Below, one piece after another: positions 1 to 7,903 of a stretch of 64,000 nucleotides of DNA. The stretch lies in the NCBI GenBank assembly GCA_026399435.1, contig JAPLQX010000046.1:62001-126000 (forward strand), read 5' to 3'. Source of the DNA: Rhodocyclales bacterium (GTDB lineage Bacteria; Pseudomonadota; Gammaproteobacteria; Burkholderiales; Rhodocyclaceae). The translations under genes were made by a program, and so were the position numbers. Position 1 is the stretch's first letter, and each line of letters opens with the position of its first letter. The notes beneath the pieces are model-generated. The model saw only the letters and a program-made list of their open reading frames with translations, was not told the origin of the DNA and did no database searches.

Positions 1-274
1 CTGGCGTGCCCACCGAGACAAAGACCGGCCGGAATGCACCCTGACGATAGGCGAAGTCCACCACCATGCCCGTGTCCAGCACCGTCACGCGGAATTGACG
101 GCCTTCGAGTTCCTGCAAGGTGTCCTCGGGCAGCACGCCGAGCTTGCGCGCGGCATTCAGCGCCAGCGCCAGATTCACCGAATGCGGCCATTGCGGCAGC
201 CGCGCGCCCAGCCGCGCCACCAGCGGCGGCAGGGTGAAGGCGGGAATCACCGGAATGCTGAAGCGAGTTGTCAT
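1..274 (-). CDS. ubiT: UbiT, SCP2-domain ubiquinone biosynthesis accessory factor (3' part outside window)
   Basis: The gene starts at an ATG ending at 274 and runs off the left edge, so only about 91 N-terminal residues are visible. They begin MTTRFSIPVIPAFTLPPLVA and contain the SCP2 lipid-binding fold pattern (LNAARKLGVLPEDTLQELEGR, then FRVTVLDTGM). In Escherichia coli UbiT works with UbiU and UbiV in oxygen-independent ubiquinone synthesis, probably binding the isoprenoid intermediate. It directly follows ubiV on the same strand with an 11-bp gap, which is the main support for the name. The C-terminus cannot be checked. Confidence 0.82.
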   Translation of the reverse strand, partial: MTTRFSIPVIPAFTLPPLVARLGARLPQWPHSVNLALALNAARKLGVLPEDTLQELEGRQFRVTVLDTGMVVDFAYRQGAFRPVFVSVGTP

Positions 275-285
275 TGCAAAACCTT

Positions 286-1167
286 TTAGGCGGCCTGCTG
301 CACGATGCCGGCGCGGCCGAACCAGAATCCGTTGACCAGACCGTCCGGCGCCCAGACGGGGTCATCCACGGCCGGCTGGCCACTGCGCGCCCGATCGAAG
401 GCCTCAAGGATTTCGAAAGTATGCGCCGGCTGCGGGCTGATGCGCACCGCATCGATGCCCTGCGCCACCAGTTCGGGCATCTGCGCCAGCAGGCTGTAGG
501 TCTGCGCCGACATGGTCTGGATGCCGTTCAGGGTGAGGAAGTGCTGCCCTTCGCGAGTGTTCACCAGCATGCCTTCCGGGTGGTCGAGGCACTTGAACTG
601 GCAGTCGTCCTTGTTGAGCCCGTAGTGGCGCGCAGTGAAGCAACGCGCCGAAAACGCCAGCGGCAGCTTGCCGAAGGCGAACACCTCGGTCTCCATGCCG
701 GCCGGGCGCGTCCGGTGCAAATCCTCGATCACGCTGCCGGCGACTTCCAGCGGCGGCAGCCAGCGCCTGGCGCCCTGCGCGGCGAAGAAAGCCAGCGTGT
801 GTTCGTTGTAGATGTTGAGGTGGGGGCCGGCGACGAAGCCGATGCCCTGGTCGCAGGCGATCTTGACCGCGCCCAGATCGTTGGCCTCGATCATGCCGCC
901 GGCATCAGCCATGAGGCGGCGCAGGGCCTTGAGGTCGCTTTCGGATTCGAGCAGCGCCTGCGCCGTGAGCACGACTTCCTTGCCGGCGTCGCGCAGGTCC
1001 TTCGCCAGACCGATCCAGTCGGCAGTACGCAGTTGCTGGCGACGCGAGCAGACGGCTTCGCCCAGATAGATGCGGTCGATTGCCGGATGCTGCGCCGCCT
1101 GGGCGTAGAACTCCATGACCTCGGCTTTCGGCCAGAAATACAGCAGGGGACCCAATGCTATCTGCAT
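286..1167 (-). CDS. ubiV: UbiV, U32-family O2-independent ubiquinone hydroxylation protein
   Basis: 293 residues, close to the E. coli protein (292). The start [13 protein letters not shown] was chosen because it matches the family N-terminus and because its ATG shares one base with the ubiU stop (TAATG). Four cysteines, C40, C176, C189 and C193, reproduce the E. coli UbiV 4Fe-4S ligand spacing (C39, C180, C193, C197). With UbiU it forms the complex that hydroxylates the ubiquinone ring without oxygen, using prephenate as donor. An open frame continues upstream to 1563 but is only the wrong frame of ubiU. Confidence 0.93.
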   Translation of the reverse strand: MQIALGPLLYFWPKAEVMEFYAQAAQHPAIDRIYLGEAVCSRRQQLRTADWIGLAKDLRDAGKEVVLTAQALLESESDLKALRRLMADAGGMIEANDLGAVKIACDQGIGFVAGPHLNIYNEHTLAFFAAQGARRWLPPLEVAGSVIEDLHRTRPAGMETEVFAFGKLPLAFSARCFTARHYGLNKDDCQFKCLDHPEGMLVNTREGQHFLTLNGIQTMSAQTYSLLAQMPELVAQGIDAVRISPQPAHTFEILEAFDRARSGQPAVDDPVWAPDGLVNGFWFGRAGIVQQAA

Positions 1168-2171
1168 TATCGCCACGGCCTGTTGTAGGCGCCAAGAGTA
1201 ATCTGTGAACCTTCCGAAACCTTGCCGAGTTCCGCAGCCCAGGCCGGCTTGACCGCAAACCTGTCCGGCGTGGCGATTGCGGCATCGAGCGCCTGGCGCA
1301 GGTTGCGGGTGACTTGCGCGACATAGGTGGGGCTGCGCTGGCGACCTTCGACCTTGATCGCGGCGACGCCGATCCTGATGATCTCGGGCAGCATTTCCAG
1401 CACGTTGAGGCTGGCCGGCTCTTCCATCGCGTAGTAGGTCTCGCCCGCGACTTCGAAACGGCCTTTGCAGATGGTCGGATAGCCGGCGTTCTCGTCGTTG
1501 CGGTAGCGGTCGATGAGGATGCCGTTGAGGCGCACGTCCATTTCGTTGGGCTTCTTTTCCCACTGCACGTACTTGGCCGGCGAGCAGGCGCCGACCGTGT
1601 TGGGCGATTCGCCGGTGGCGTAGGACGACAGCCAGCAGCGGCCCTCGTTCATCACGCAGAGGCTGCCGAAGCCGAACACCTCGATTTCCACTTCGGTATT
1701 GCGGATCACGTTCTCGACCTGTGCCAGCGTCAGTACGCGCGGCAGCACGGCGCGCTGGATGCCGAATTTCTCGCGGCAGAAATTGATGGCTTCGTAACTG
1801 GTGGCCGAGGCCTGCACCGACAGGTGGCGGCGCAAGCCGGGGTGCTTGTGCGTGGCGTACTCGAGCACGCCGGGGTCGGCAATGATGACCGCGTCGATGC
1901 CGAGATCGGCTGCCTTGTCGATCGAGGCGGTCCAGTCGGCGAAACGGCCGGCCTGGGCATAAGTGTTGATCGCCGCCAGCACCTTGCGGCCGCGCTGATG
2001 TGCATAACGAATGCCTTCGGCCAGGCTCTTGTCGTCGAAATTGAGCCCGGCGAAGTTGCGCGCGTTGGTGTCGTTGCGAAAGCCGAGATAAACGTCGTCG
2101 GCGCCGTTATCGACGGCCGCCTTGAGCGCCGCCAGACTGCCGGCCGGACACACCAGTTGAGGTTTTGCCAC
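1167..2171 (-). CDS. ubiU: UbiU, U32-family O2-independent ubiquinone hydroxylation protein
   Basis: 334 residues, beginning [20 protein letters not shown] and followed by [24 protein letters not shown], the UbiU signature. Cysteines 172, 179, 196 and 235 have the same spacing (7, 17, 39) as the E. coli 4Fe-4S ligands C169, C176, C193 and C232. The stop overlaps the ubiV start by one base, implying translational coupling. The pathway allows quinone synthesis under anoxia, as expected in a denitrifying or facultative organism. It follows the rubrerythrin/DUF3501 genes on the same strand after a 73-bp gap and may share their transcript. Confidence 0.94.
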   Translation of the reverse strand: MAKPQLVCPAGSLAALKAAVDNGADDVYLGFRNDTNARNFAGLNFDDKSLAEGIRYAHQRGRKVLAAINTYAQAGRFADWTASIDKAADLGIDAVIIADPGVLEYATHKHPGLRRHLSVQASATSYEAINFCREKFGIQRAVLPRVLTLAQVENVIRNTEVEIEVFGFGSLCVMNEGRCWLSSYATGESPNTVGACSPAKYVQWEKKPNEMDVRLNGILIDRYRNDENAGYPTICKGRFEVAGETYYAMEEPASLNVLEMLPEIIRIGVAAIKVEGRQRSPTYVAQVTRNLRQALDAAIATPDRFAVKPAWAAELGKVSEGSQITLGAYNRPWR

Positions 2172-2244
2172 TGCGTACCGCCCCCATAAAAACAGACGGG
2201 CAGTGTAGTGGAGCCTCAGACCGAATCAGTTGATCCGCGTCAAG

Positions 2245-2826
2245 TCAGGCCAAATCGGAAGCCAGCGAGGCGCGCACGGCTTCCGGCAGCGGGCCGGTAG
2301 ACGCCGTGTAGTGCGGGTGATCGACCCCTACGGACAGCGCCACGCAGCGTTTGGCGGCGGCCACCATGCCGGCTGACAGCTCGAAGCGCAGGAAATGCAC
2401 GGCGGAGGTCTTTTCCGCGTTTTCGCGCTCCAGATCCTCGTCGGCCACCGCAAACACCGGATCGAAGCCGTCGACGCGGACCCAGATGCGATCCTCGACG
2501 CCCTTCAGCAGACCCAGCATGCGCTTCCGCTCGGCTTCATCGGTGTACTCGATCTGCAGCGTGACCTTGAAGTTGCAGCCGGTCGGCACCAGCGGCACAT
2601 AGGATTCCAGCTCGTGCCGGATGTCGTCTTCCTCGAAGATCTTTTCGACGCGCAGCATTTCCTGGATCTGATAGCGGATCATCAGTTCGTTTTCGAAAAT
2701 CAGCAGCAGATGCTCGCCGAGGAAGACGCGGCGCAGCTTTTTCTGTTCCATGACTTCGGCGCGCATGGCGGAGCGCGCCTTGGCATAGGCTTCGAGAGTC
2801 AGCAGGGAGTCGCGGGTGATCGACAT
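2245..2826 (-). CDS. DUF3501 family protein
   Basis: 193 residues from MSITRDSLLTLEAYAKARSA. This start is preferred over in-frame ATGs at 2838 and 2844 because family members begin at the equivalent of MSxxTRxxLL; both upstream ATGs also have plausible Shine-Dalgarno sequences, so it is uncertain. The protein is soluble, without signal peptide or membrane segment, and carries the family stretch AEVMEQKKLRRVFLGEHLLLIFEN. Its function is not established. The trio rubrerythrin, GlpC-like Fe-S oxidoreductase and DUF3501 is a recurring neighbourhood, suggesting a shared role in peroxide reduction. The gap to the upstream Fe-S gene is 27 bp. Confidence 0.85.
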   Translation of the reverse strand: MSITRDSLLTLEAYAKARSAMRAEVMEQKKLRRVFLGEHLLLIFENELMIRYQIQEMLRVEKIFEEDDIRHELESYVPLVPTGCNFKVTLQIEYTDEAERKRMLGLLKGVEDRIWVRVDGFDPVFAVADEDLERENAEKTSAVHFLRFELSAGMVAAAKRCVALSVGVDHPHYTASTGPLPEAVRASLASDLA

Positions 2827-2853
2827 TGCGGTTTCCATTTCCATTCCAGGCCC

Positions 2854-4191
2854 TCAGTTGAGTCCATACGCGATCCGCAGCAGGGTCAGCGGATGCTGTT
2901 TTTCCTTGCGGCCGGCCGAATCACCGGCCTCGTTCATGCCTTGCAGGATGTGCCGTCCGGCGATGGCGCAGTCGGAACTGATGTAGTCCGGTTCATCCTT
3001 GGCCATGGCCTTGAACACCGGCTTGCCGATTTTCATCGACAGTGCGTAGTACTCTTCCTTGACGCCCCAGGTGCCGTCGTGGCCGGAGCAGCGCTCCACC
3101 GTATTCACCGTGGCGCCGGTCATCTTGAGCATTTCCTCGGTCTTGCGCCCGACGTTCTGCACCCGCGAATGGCAGGGGATGTGATACGAGACCTTGCCCA
3201 GCGGCACCTTGAAGTCGGTCTTCAGCAGGCCGTCCTTGTTGCGCAGGACGAAATACTCGAAGGGGTCGTACATCGCCTCCGACACCACCTTGCAGCGCGC
3301 ATCGTCGGCAAACAGCAGGGGAATTTCGCTCTTGAACATCAGGGTGCAGGAAGGCACCGGCGTGACGATGGCATAGCCGGCTTGCGCCAGGTCGTGCATC
3401 AGCGGGATGTTGCGCTCCTTGTACGTCTCCACCGCATCCAGATTGCCGAGCTCCAGCTTGGGCATGCCGCAGCAGGTTTCGCCCTGCACCACGACATAGG
3501 GAATTTCGTTGTGGTCGAGCAGCTTCAGCAAATCGTGGCCGAGGCCGGGCTCGTTGTAGTTCACGTAGCAGGTGGAAAACACGGCCACCTTGCCGGGACT
3601 CTTCGCACCGTCCTTCACCGGGTAGTTGTAACTCGGCGTCGCCGTGGCGCGGAAATTGGCGCTGTCGTATTCGGGCAGCTCGCGGGCCGAATGGACGCCC
3701 AGCACCTTTTGCATGACGCCGCGGGCCAGGCCATTCCTGTTCGCGGCATTCACCGCGTGCACCACGATCGGAATCGAGGCGAAAGTGCCCATCAACTCGG
3801 TCGAGGTCAGCAGCTTGTCGCGGAATTTCATTTTCCCGGTCTTGTACTGGATCGCCTTGGCGCGCAGCATGGTGTGCGGGAAATCGAGGTTCCACTCGTG
3901 CGGCGGCACGTAGGGGCACTTCGTCATGTAGCAGACGTCGCACAGATAGCACTGGTCGACGACCTTCCAGAATTTTTCCTTCGGTACGCCGGCGGTCTCA
4001 AGATCGCCCGCCTCGTCGATCAGGTCGAACAGCATCGGGAAGGCATTGCACAGCGACACACAGCGACGGCAGCCGTGGCAGATGTCGAAGATGCGCTCGA
4101 GCTCTTTCTCGCACAGGGTCTCGTCGTAGAAGTCGGGATTCTTCCAGTCGATCGGGTGCCGGGTCGGAGCATGGAGATTGCCTTCGCGCAT
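2854..4191 (-). CDS. GlpC-like (Fe-S)-binding heterodisulfide-reductase-type oxidoreductase
   Basis: 445 residues. ATG at 4191 is preceded by AAGGGAAAAATA, a good ribosome-binding site; the frame stays open upstream but only through a repeat element. Two N-terminal 4Fe-4S motifs are visible ([12 protein letters not shown] and [13 protein letters not shown]), then two CCG-type domains ([12 protein letters not shown] with GETCCGMP, and [11 protein letters not shown] with [11 protein letters not shown]). In the second domain the usual CCG reads CSG. The family passes electrons between quinone or flavin partners and Fe-S clusters; GlpC is the glycerol-3-phosphate example. Placement directly after rubrerythrin suggests it supplies electrons for peroxide reduction; that part is inference. 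Confidence 0.88.
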   Translation of the reverse strand: MREGNLHAPTRHPIDWKNPDFYDETLCEKELERIFDICHGCRRCVSLCNAFPMLFDLIDEAGDLETAGVPKEKFWKVVDQCYLCDVCYMTKCPYVPPHEWNLDFPHTMLRAKAIQYKTGKMKFRDKLLTSTELMGTFASIPIVVHAVNAANRNGLARGVMQKVLGVHSARELPEYDSANFRATATPSYNYPVKDGAKSPGKVAVFSTCYVNYNEPGLGHDLLKLLDHNEIPYVVVQGETCCGMPKLELGNLDAVETYKERNIPLMHDLAQAGYAIVTPVPSCTLMFKSEIPLLFADDARCKVVSEAMYDPFEYFVLRNKDGLLKTDFKVPLGKVSYHIPCHSRVQNVGRKTEEMLKMTGATVNTVERCSGHDGTWGVKEEYYALSMKIGKPVFKAMAKDEPDYISSDCAIAGRHILQGMNEAGDSAGRKEKQHPLTLLRIAYGLN

Positions 4192-4210
4192 TATTTTTCC
4201 CTTGCCGTTG

Positions 4211-4234
4211 AAAGTCGGCGCTGGCGGCACGGCG
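4211..4234 (+). repeat. Dispersed GTCGGCGCTGGCGG element, copy 1 (intergenic)
   Basis: Short form of the dispersed element, almost identical to the copy at 8902-8926. It lies in the 75-bp gap between the rubrerythrin stop and the Fe-S oxidoreductase start, so it is transcribed in this operon but not translated from the preferred start. Confidence 0.75.
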
Positions 4235-4266
4235 ATGCCAATGCATCGCCGTGCGCCAAGCAGCTA

Positions 4267-4686
4267 TCAGCCGTTCAGGCTGTCCAGCGTCCTCTGGAAC
4301 TTGTTGGCGTGCGAACGCTCGGCCTTGGCCAGCGTCTCGAACCAGTCGGCGATTTCGTCGAAGCCTTCGTCGCGCGCGGCCTTCGCCATGCCCGGGTACA
4401 TGTCGGTGTACTCGTGCGTCTCGCCGGCAATCGCCGTCTTGAGATTGGCGGCGGTCTCGCCGAAGGGCAGGCCGGTCGCCGGATCGCCACAGGTTTCGAG
4501 ATACTCGAGGTGACCATGGGCGTGACCGGTCTCGCCTTCGGCGGTGGAGCGGAACACGGCGGAAACGTCGTTGTAGCCTTCGATGTCGGCCTTGTTCGCG
4601 AAATACAGATAGCGGCGGTTTGCCTGCGATTCGCCGGCAAAGGCGGCCTTCAGGTTGTCTTCGGTTTTGGATCCCTTGAGTTGCAT
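4267..4686 (-). CDS. rbr: Rubrerythrin, short form without rubredoxin domain
   Basis: 139 residues. The ferritin-like diiron four-helix bundle is visible through its carboxylate motifs: [32 protein letters not shown] and [11 protein letters not shown]. The C-terminal rubredoxin domain (CxxC twice) of classical rubrerythrin (about 190 residues) is absent, so a separate electron donor is needed. Rubrerythrins reduce hydrogen peroxide to water in the cytoplasm. It is the first gene of a run with the Fe-S oxidoreductase and DUF3501. An OxyR-like box lies about 120 bp upstream, and GGAGAC precedes the ATG. Confidence 0.93.
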   Translation of the reverse strand: MQLKGSKTEDNLKAAFAGESQANRRYLYFANKADIEGYNDVSAVFRSTAEGETGHAHGHLEYLETCGDPATGLPFGETAANLKTAIAGETHEYTDMYPGMAKAARDEGFDEIADWFETLAKAERSHANKFQRTLDSLNG

Positions 4687-4802
4687 GGTGAGTCTCCTCT
4701 GGGTTGGGTTGGAGGCGCCGAGCCGTAGCCCGACCCCAAGTCACGGAGCGTTGAAGCCCGTGGACCTGTTCAAACTTTAGCCGAGAGACCCGGCAAGTTC
4801 TA

Positions 4803-4839
4803 ATTGTATTTTTTCACCGAGGCAATAGACCGCGGCTAT
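4803..4839. promoter_or_regulatory. Candidate OxyR tetramer-binding box upstream of rubrerythrin
   Basis: Four quarter-sites separated by exactly seven bases: ATTG (4803-4806), TCAC (4814-4817), ATAG (4825-4828), CTAT (4836-4839). The ATAG-N7-CTAT half is a perfect match to the E. coli OxyR motif; the other half is degenerate. The box begins at the last base of oxyR. On the minus strand a weak TAGAAC-N17-TAAAGT promoter candidate follows immediately toward rubrerythrin. The match is read from sequence; binding is inference. Confidence 0.6.
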
Positions 4840-5750
4840 CAAGTCGCTGTGCTGGTTCCCGGCAGGTGACAGTCGAGCAGCGCCTGGCGCATTACGTCGA
4901 TGGCCTTGTGGCGCGGAAAGCTGGAACGCCAGACGAGGCCGACGCGGCGCGTGGGGCTCGGCTCGGTGAAACGCTTGACCCGCAGCAAGGGATCGTCGGC
5001 GGGGATGCCGTCGACACTGCTGGCGGGCATCACCGTCACGCCGACACCGGAAGAGACCATGTGGCGGATGGTTTCCAGCGAACTGCCTTCCAGCACCTGC
5101 GGCGATGCACCCTGACTGGCGCGGGTGCACAGATCGAGCACCTGATCGCGAAAACAGTTGCCGGCGCCCAGCATCAGCAGCGGTTCATCAAGCAGTTGTT
5201 CCGGGCGCAGCGACTTCAGTTTGGCCCAGGGATGGGCAACCGGTACCAGCGTGCGAAAGGCCTCGTCATAGACCGGCTGGGCAACGATGCCGGGCTCGTC
5301 GATCGGCAAGGCGAGCACCAGCACGTCGAGCTCGCAGGACTTGAGCCGGTCCAGCAGATTCTCGGTGTAACCCTCGGCGATAAACAGCGGCATCTGCGGC
5401 GCACGTGCCTTGACCCGCGGCACCAGCGCCGGCAGCAGCCAGGGACCGATGGTATAGATCACGCCGAGGCGCAACGGACCCGCCAGCGGATCCTTGCCGG
5501 CCGTCGCGATCTCGATTACGCGCGCGGCCTCGGCCAGAGTCCGCTCGGCCTGCGCCACCACTTGCGCGCCAATCGCGGTGGCGCGGACATCGCCCGAGCT
5601 GCGCTCGAACAGCGCCACTCCGAGCTCGTCCTCGAGCTTTTTCACGGCCACCGACAGAGTCGGCTGCGACACGTTGCATTTATCCGCCGCCCGCCCGAAG
5701 TGGCGCTCCCGGGCCAGAGCGACGATGTAGCGGAGTTCGGTCAGGGTCAT
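4839..5750 (-). CDS. oxyR: OxyR, hydrogen-peroxide-sensing LysR-type regulator
   Basis: 303 residues from MTLTELRYIVALARERHFGR. This start matches the family; an upstream in-frame start at 5786 would add 12 unlikely residues. The N-terminal LysR helix-turn-helix (AADKCNVSQPTLSVAVKKLE) is followed by the sensor domain. The redox pair is present at C199 and C208 in GNCFRDQVLDLC, the same numbering as E. coli OxyR. On oxidation it activates peroxide-defence genes; the adjacent rubrerythrin operon with an OxyR box is the obvious local target. The start lies 71 bp inside the upstream acetyltransferase gene. Confidence 0.95.
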   Translation of the reverse strand: MTLTELRYIVALARERHFGRAADKCNVSQPTLSVAVKKLEDELGVALFERSSGDVRATAIGAQVVAQAERTLAEAARVIEIATAGKDPLAGPLRLGVIYTIGPWLLPALVPRVKARAPQMPLFIAEGYTENLLDRLKSCELDVLVLALPIDEPGIVAQPVYDEAFRTLVPVAHPWAKLKSLRPEQLLDEPLLMLGAGNCFRDQVLDLCTRASQGASPQVLEGSSLETIRHMVSSGVGVTVMPASSVDGIPADDPLLRVKRFTEPSPTRRVGLVWRSSFPRHKAIDVMRQALLDCHLPGTSTAT

Positions 5751-6309
5751 GGCGGATGAATGGAGGCGGATGGCGGTCGGCGGCAATGGCCAGCCCGGTT
5801 TGAACTGCTTCCGGGATCGGCGGCAACGAGCGCGAGGCTATCACGGTCGTGCGGTCTTCGCCGGGGACGAGGCGAAAGCCGCTGTTCCGGACCAGTTGCA
5901 GCGCCCGCGTGTTGGTGGCCTGAATGATACCGTGCATCTCGCGTTGCCCGACGGCCGTGGCGAGTTCCAGCAGGGCATTCAGCAGCCTTCTACCGATGCC
6001 ATGGTGGCGAAACAGGGGCAGCACCATCAGGGCAAATTCCGCCGCGCCGTGCTCCGCGACGTACTCGGCGTGGCCCAGCACTTCGCCTTCGTAGCCAACC
6101 GCCAGCACAGCGACGCGTTCGCGCTGGTCGAGCGCCTCCATGCGGCGCAACAGTGCCAGGTTCGGCGCTTCGCCATGCGCGAAATGGCGCTCGTAGAGTC
6201 CGTCGCGGTCCATCGCGGCGAGAAAGCGGGCGACTCGGGCGTGGTCATGCGAACCGGCCGCGCGCACCTGAAACTGCGTCGGCTCGGCCCAGAGCTGGCG
6301 CGCGCTCAC
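5680..6309 (-). CDS. GNAT family N-acetyltransferase
   Basis: 209 residues, starting at a GTG that overlaps the preceding hydrolase stop by four bases (GTGA). The acetyl-CoA-binding motif A is visible around FALMVLPLFRHHGIGRRLLNALLE (R/Q-x-x-G-x-G/A type), followed by ATNTRALQLVRNSGFRL, a normal GNAT C-terminal region. The last 23 or so residues, rich in Pro, Arg and Gly, are read through the first 71 bp of oxyR in another frame and look non-domain. The substrate is unknown; acetyl-CoA-dependent N-acylation of a small molecule or protein is the family role. Confidence 0.8.
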   Translation of the reverse strand: MSARQLWAEPTQFQVRAAGSHDHARVARFLAAMDRDGLYERHFAHGEAPNLALLRRMEALDQRERVAVLAVGYEGEVLGHAEYVAEHGAAEFALMVLPLFRHHGIGRRLLNALLELATAVGQREMHGIIQATNTRALQLVRNSGFRLVPGEDRTTVIASRSLPPIPEAVQTGLAIAADRHPPPFIRHDPDRTPLHRRSGPGAPLRAGGG

Positions 6310-7205
6310 GACCGGTCTCCGACGACAAAGTCGGCACTGGCCTCGATCACCGCGGAATCTTCGAGCACACGACGATGGCCGAGTCCGCTGGTTTCCAGCA
6401 GGCGCGCACGCGGCCAGCTACGCACATGGCGATGGCCTTCGCCGAACGGCACTTCGCGGTCCTGGCGGTCGTGAATCACCAGCAGAGGCTGCTCACCGCT
6501 GGCCCGCTCCGCCTCGAAGTCGCTCCAGTTCAGGCCGAAGCGATACTCGATGCGGCGCTGCACGGCCGCGCGCAGGGCCTCCGGCCATTGCAGGGCCTCC
6601 GCGATGCGCCGCGAGGAATCGGCCAAGCTCGCGGGCGGCGCGATCAGCACCGCCCGCTTCACCGCCGGCCGTTGCGCCAGGGCCATAGCGGCGACCGCAC
6701 CACCCAGCGAATGGCCGACGATGGCATGCACCGGACCGAGATGATCGAGCACCGCATTGAGCCCCTGCAGAAAGTGCGGCAGCGAAGACTCGACGCCGCC
6801 GGTCATGCCATGCCCGGGCGCATCGTAGGCCACGACGGAAAAACCACGTGCCAGCAGGGGCTCGATGAAGCCGCGCATCTGGGTTCCGCGCCCGCCCCAG
6901 CCATGCACCAGAACCACCGCTGGGTCCGCCGCGCGGCCCCAGCGCCAGGCGATCAGGCGGCCAGGAATAAGCGGCACCGGCAGCAGGCTGGCTTCTTCCA
7001 GCAGCGCAAGTTCGGCGTCGGAAAAGGGCTGGCGCGGCGGCGTCAGCATCACGCGGATCGCACGCTCCACGGCATGTCTCGGTGCGGCCTGGAACAGGAC
7101 GCGGAAGATCGCGCGCTGCCAGAACAGTTTGGTCGAGAACTTAAACGAACGAACGCTCGTGCTATTTATTGGCCAAAAAAAAGCAGGCTTGAGATTCAGT
7201 TCCAT
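6306..7205 (-). CDS. Alpha/beta hydrolase
   Basis: 299 residues. ATG at 7205 has AAGGAG six bases upstream; a GTG at 7211 is too close to that site. The fold is recognisable from the oxyanion HGWGG (101-105), nucleophile elbow GHSLGG (Ser166), an Asp in HDRQDREVP (about 243) and a C-terminal His in GLGHRRVL (about 273). The hydrophobic basic N-terminus (residues 20-55) is typical of this subgroup and may lie at the membrane. It is immediately downstream of a TetR gene and probably co-transcribed. Codons 16-21 overlap a sequence resembling the TetR operator at 7828. The ester or other substrate is unknown. Confidence 0.85.
   Translation of the reverse strand: MELNLKPAFFWPINSTSVRSFKFSTKLFWQRAIFRVLFQAAPRHAVERAIRVMLTPPRQPFSDAELALLEEASLLPVPLIPGRLIAWRWGRAADPAVVLVHGWGGRGTQMRGFIEPLLARGFSVVAYDAPGHGMTGGVESSLPHFLQGLNAVLDHLGPVHAIVGHSLGGAVAAMALAQRPAVKRAVLIAPPASLADSSRRIAEALQWPEALRAAVQRRIEYRFGLNWSDFEAERASGEQPLLVIHDRQDREVPFGEGHRHVRSWPRARLLETSGLGHRRVLEDSAVIEASADFVVGDRS
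7149..7160 (-). promoter_or_regulatory. Second copy of the TetR-operator-like motif, inside the hydrolase 5' end
   Basis: Minus-strand reading ACGAGCGTTCGT followed by TCGTTT differs by one base over 12 from ACGATCGTTCGT at 7828-7839 in front of the TetR gene. It lies about 45 bp inside the hydrolase coding sequence. This could be a second binding site for the same repressor, or chance from Arg/Ser/Val codons. Confidence 0.4.
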
Positions 7206-7207
7206 GA

Positions 7208-7813
7208 TCACTCCTTTGCATGAATGACTGCGTAGTCGCGAACCAGTCGATCGAATGCTGCCAACGCCCGACGGTCCGCGTCCGGGTCGTTGAAGAGGCG
7301 GCGGCTCTGCTGCGTCACCTGGTAGATCCCGTTCAATTCAAAGACAAATTGCTCGACGTCGGTATCAGAGCGCAATTCACCGGTCGCCACGGCCTTGGCC
7401 ACGGTCTCGGCCAAAGTGCGGTTCAATGCCAGCAAGGCGTTCCTGACCTCGTCGCGCAGGGGGCCGGGCTGGTCGTCGAACTCCGCGGCGGCGGCGTTGA
7501 TCACACAGCCTCCCGGCAGATTGCAGGTCTTGGTCCAGTCCAGCCAGTTGACCACGATGGCGTGCAAGCGAGCCAGACCGCGGGGCAAGCGCAAGGCCGG
7601 GCGCACGACCACTTCGGCGAAGCGTTGCTGCGATTCACGCAGGACGGCGAGTTGCAACTCCTCCTTCGAACCGAAATGGGCGAACAGGCCGCTCTTCGAC
7701 ATGTGGGTGCGGTCAGCCAGCACGCCGATGCTCAGGCCGCCGACGCCGATGCAACTCGCCAGCGAGAACGCTTCGTCGAGGATGACCTGTCTTGTCTGTT
7801 CGCCTTTGCCCAT
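7208..7813 (-). CDS. TetR/AcrR family transcriptional regulator
   Basis: 201 residues. The N-terminal helix-turn-helix is clear (ILDEAFSLASCIGVGGLSIGVLADRTHMSKSGLFAHFGSKEEL, residues 11-53); the C-terminal part is a ligand-binding TetR_C-like domain with a conserved Cys/Gly patch (LPGGCVINAAAAEFDD). It ends only two bases before the hydrolase start, so both genes are probably one transcript that it represses. A perfect 12-bp palindrome lies just upstream of its start. The divergent gene is the APH/P-loop kinase, which could also be controlled. The ligand is unknown. Confidence 0.9.
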   Translation of the reverse strand: MGKGEQTRQVILDEAFSLASCIGVGGLSIGVLADRTHMSKSGLFAHFGSKEELQLAVLRESQQRFAEVVVRPALRLPRGLARLHAIVVNWLDWTKTCNLPGGCVINAAAAEFDDQPGPLRDEVRNALLALNRTLAETVAKAVATGELRSDTDVEQFVFELNGIYQVTQQSRRLFNDPDADRRALAAFDRLVRDYAVIHAKE

Positions 7814-7825
7814 GCATTCCTTATA

Positions 7826-7839
7826 GAACGATCGTTCGT
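7826..7839. promoter_or_regulatory. Candidate TetR operator
   Basis: GAACGATCGTTC (7826-7837) is a perfect palindrome, extended to GAACGATCGTTCGT, 13 bp upstream of the TetR start in the divergent gap to the kinase gene. Autoregulatory TetR operators usually sit here. A near copy lies at 7149-7160. Confidence 0.6.
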
Positions 7840-7903
7840 TTGTGTCAACCCCCCTTTTTCAAAAAACCTCCATGCCGCCGGGGGCCGATGGGCGGAGGTC
7901 ATA

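Noticed and set aside
2395..4728. Long open frame antisense to the DUF3501, Fe-S oxidoreductase and rubrerythrin genes
   Set aside because: The translation is His/Val/Leu-rich antisense text without domains, typical of high-GC DNA; the opposite strand encodes three recognisable proteins.
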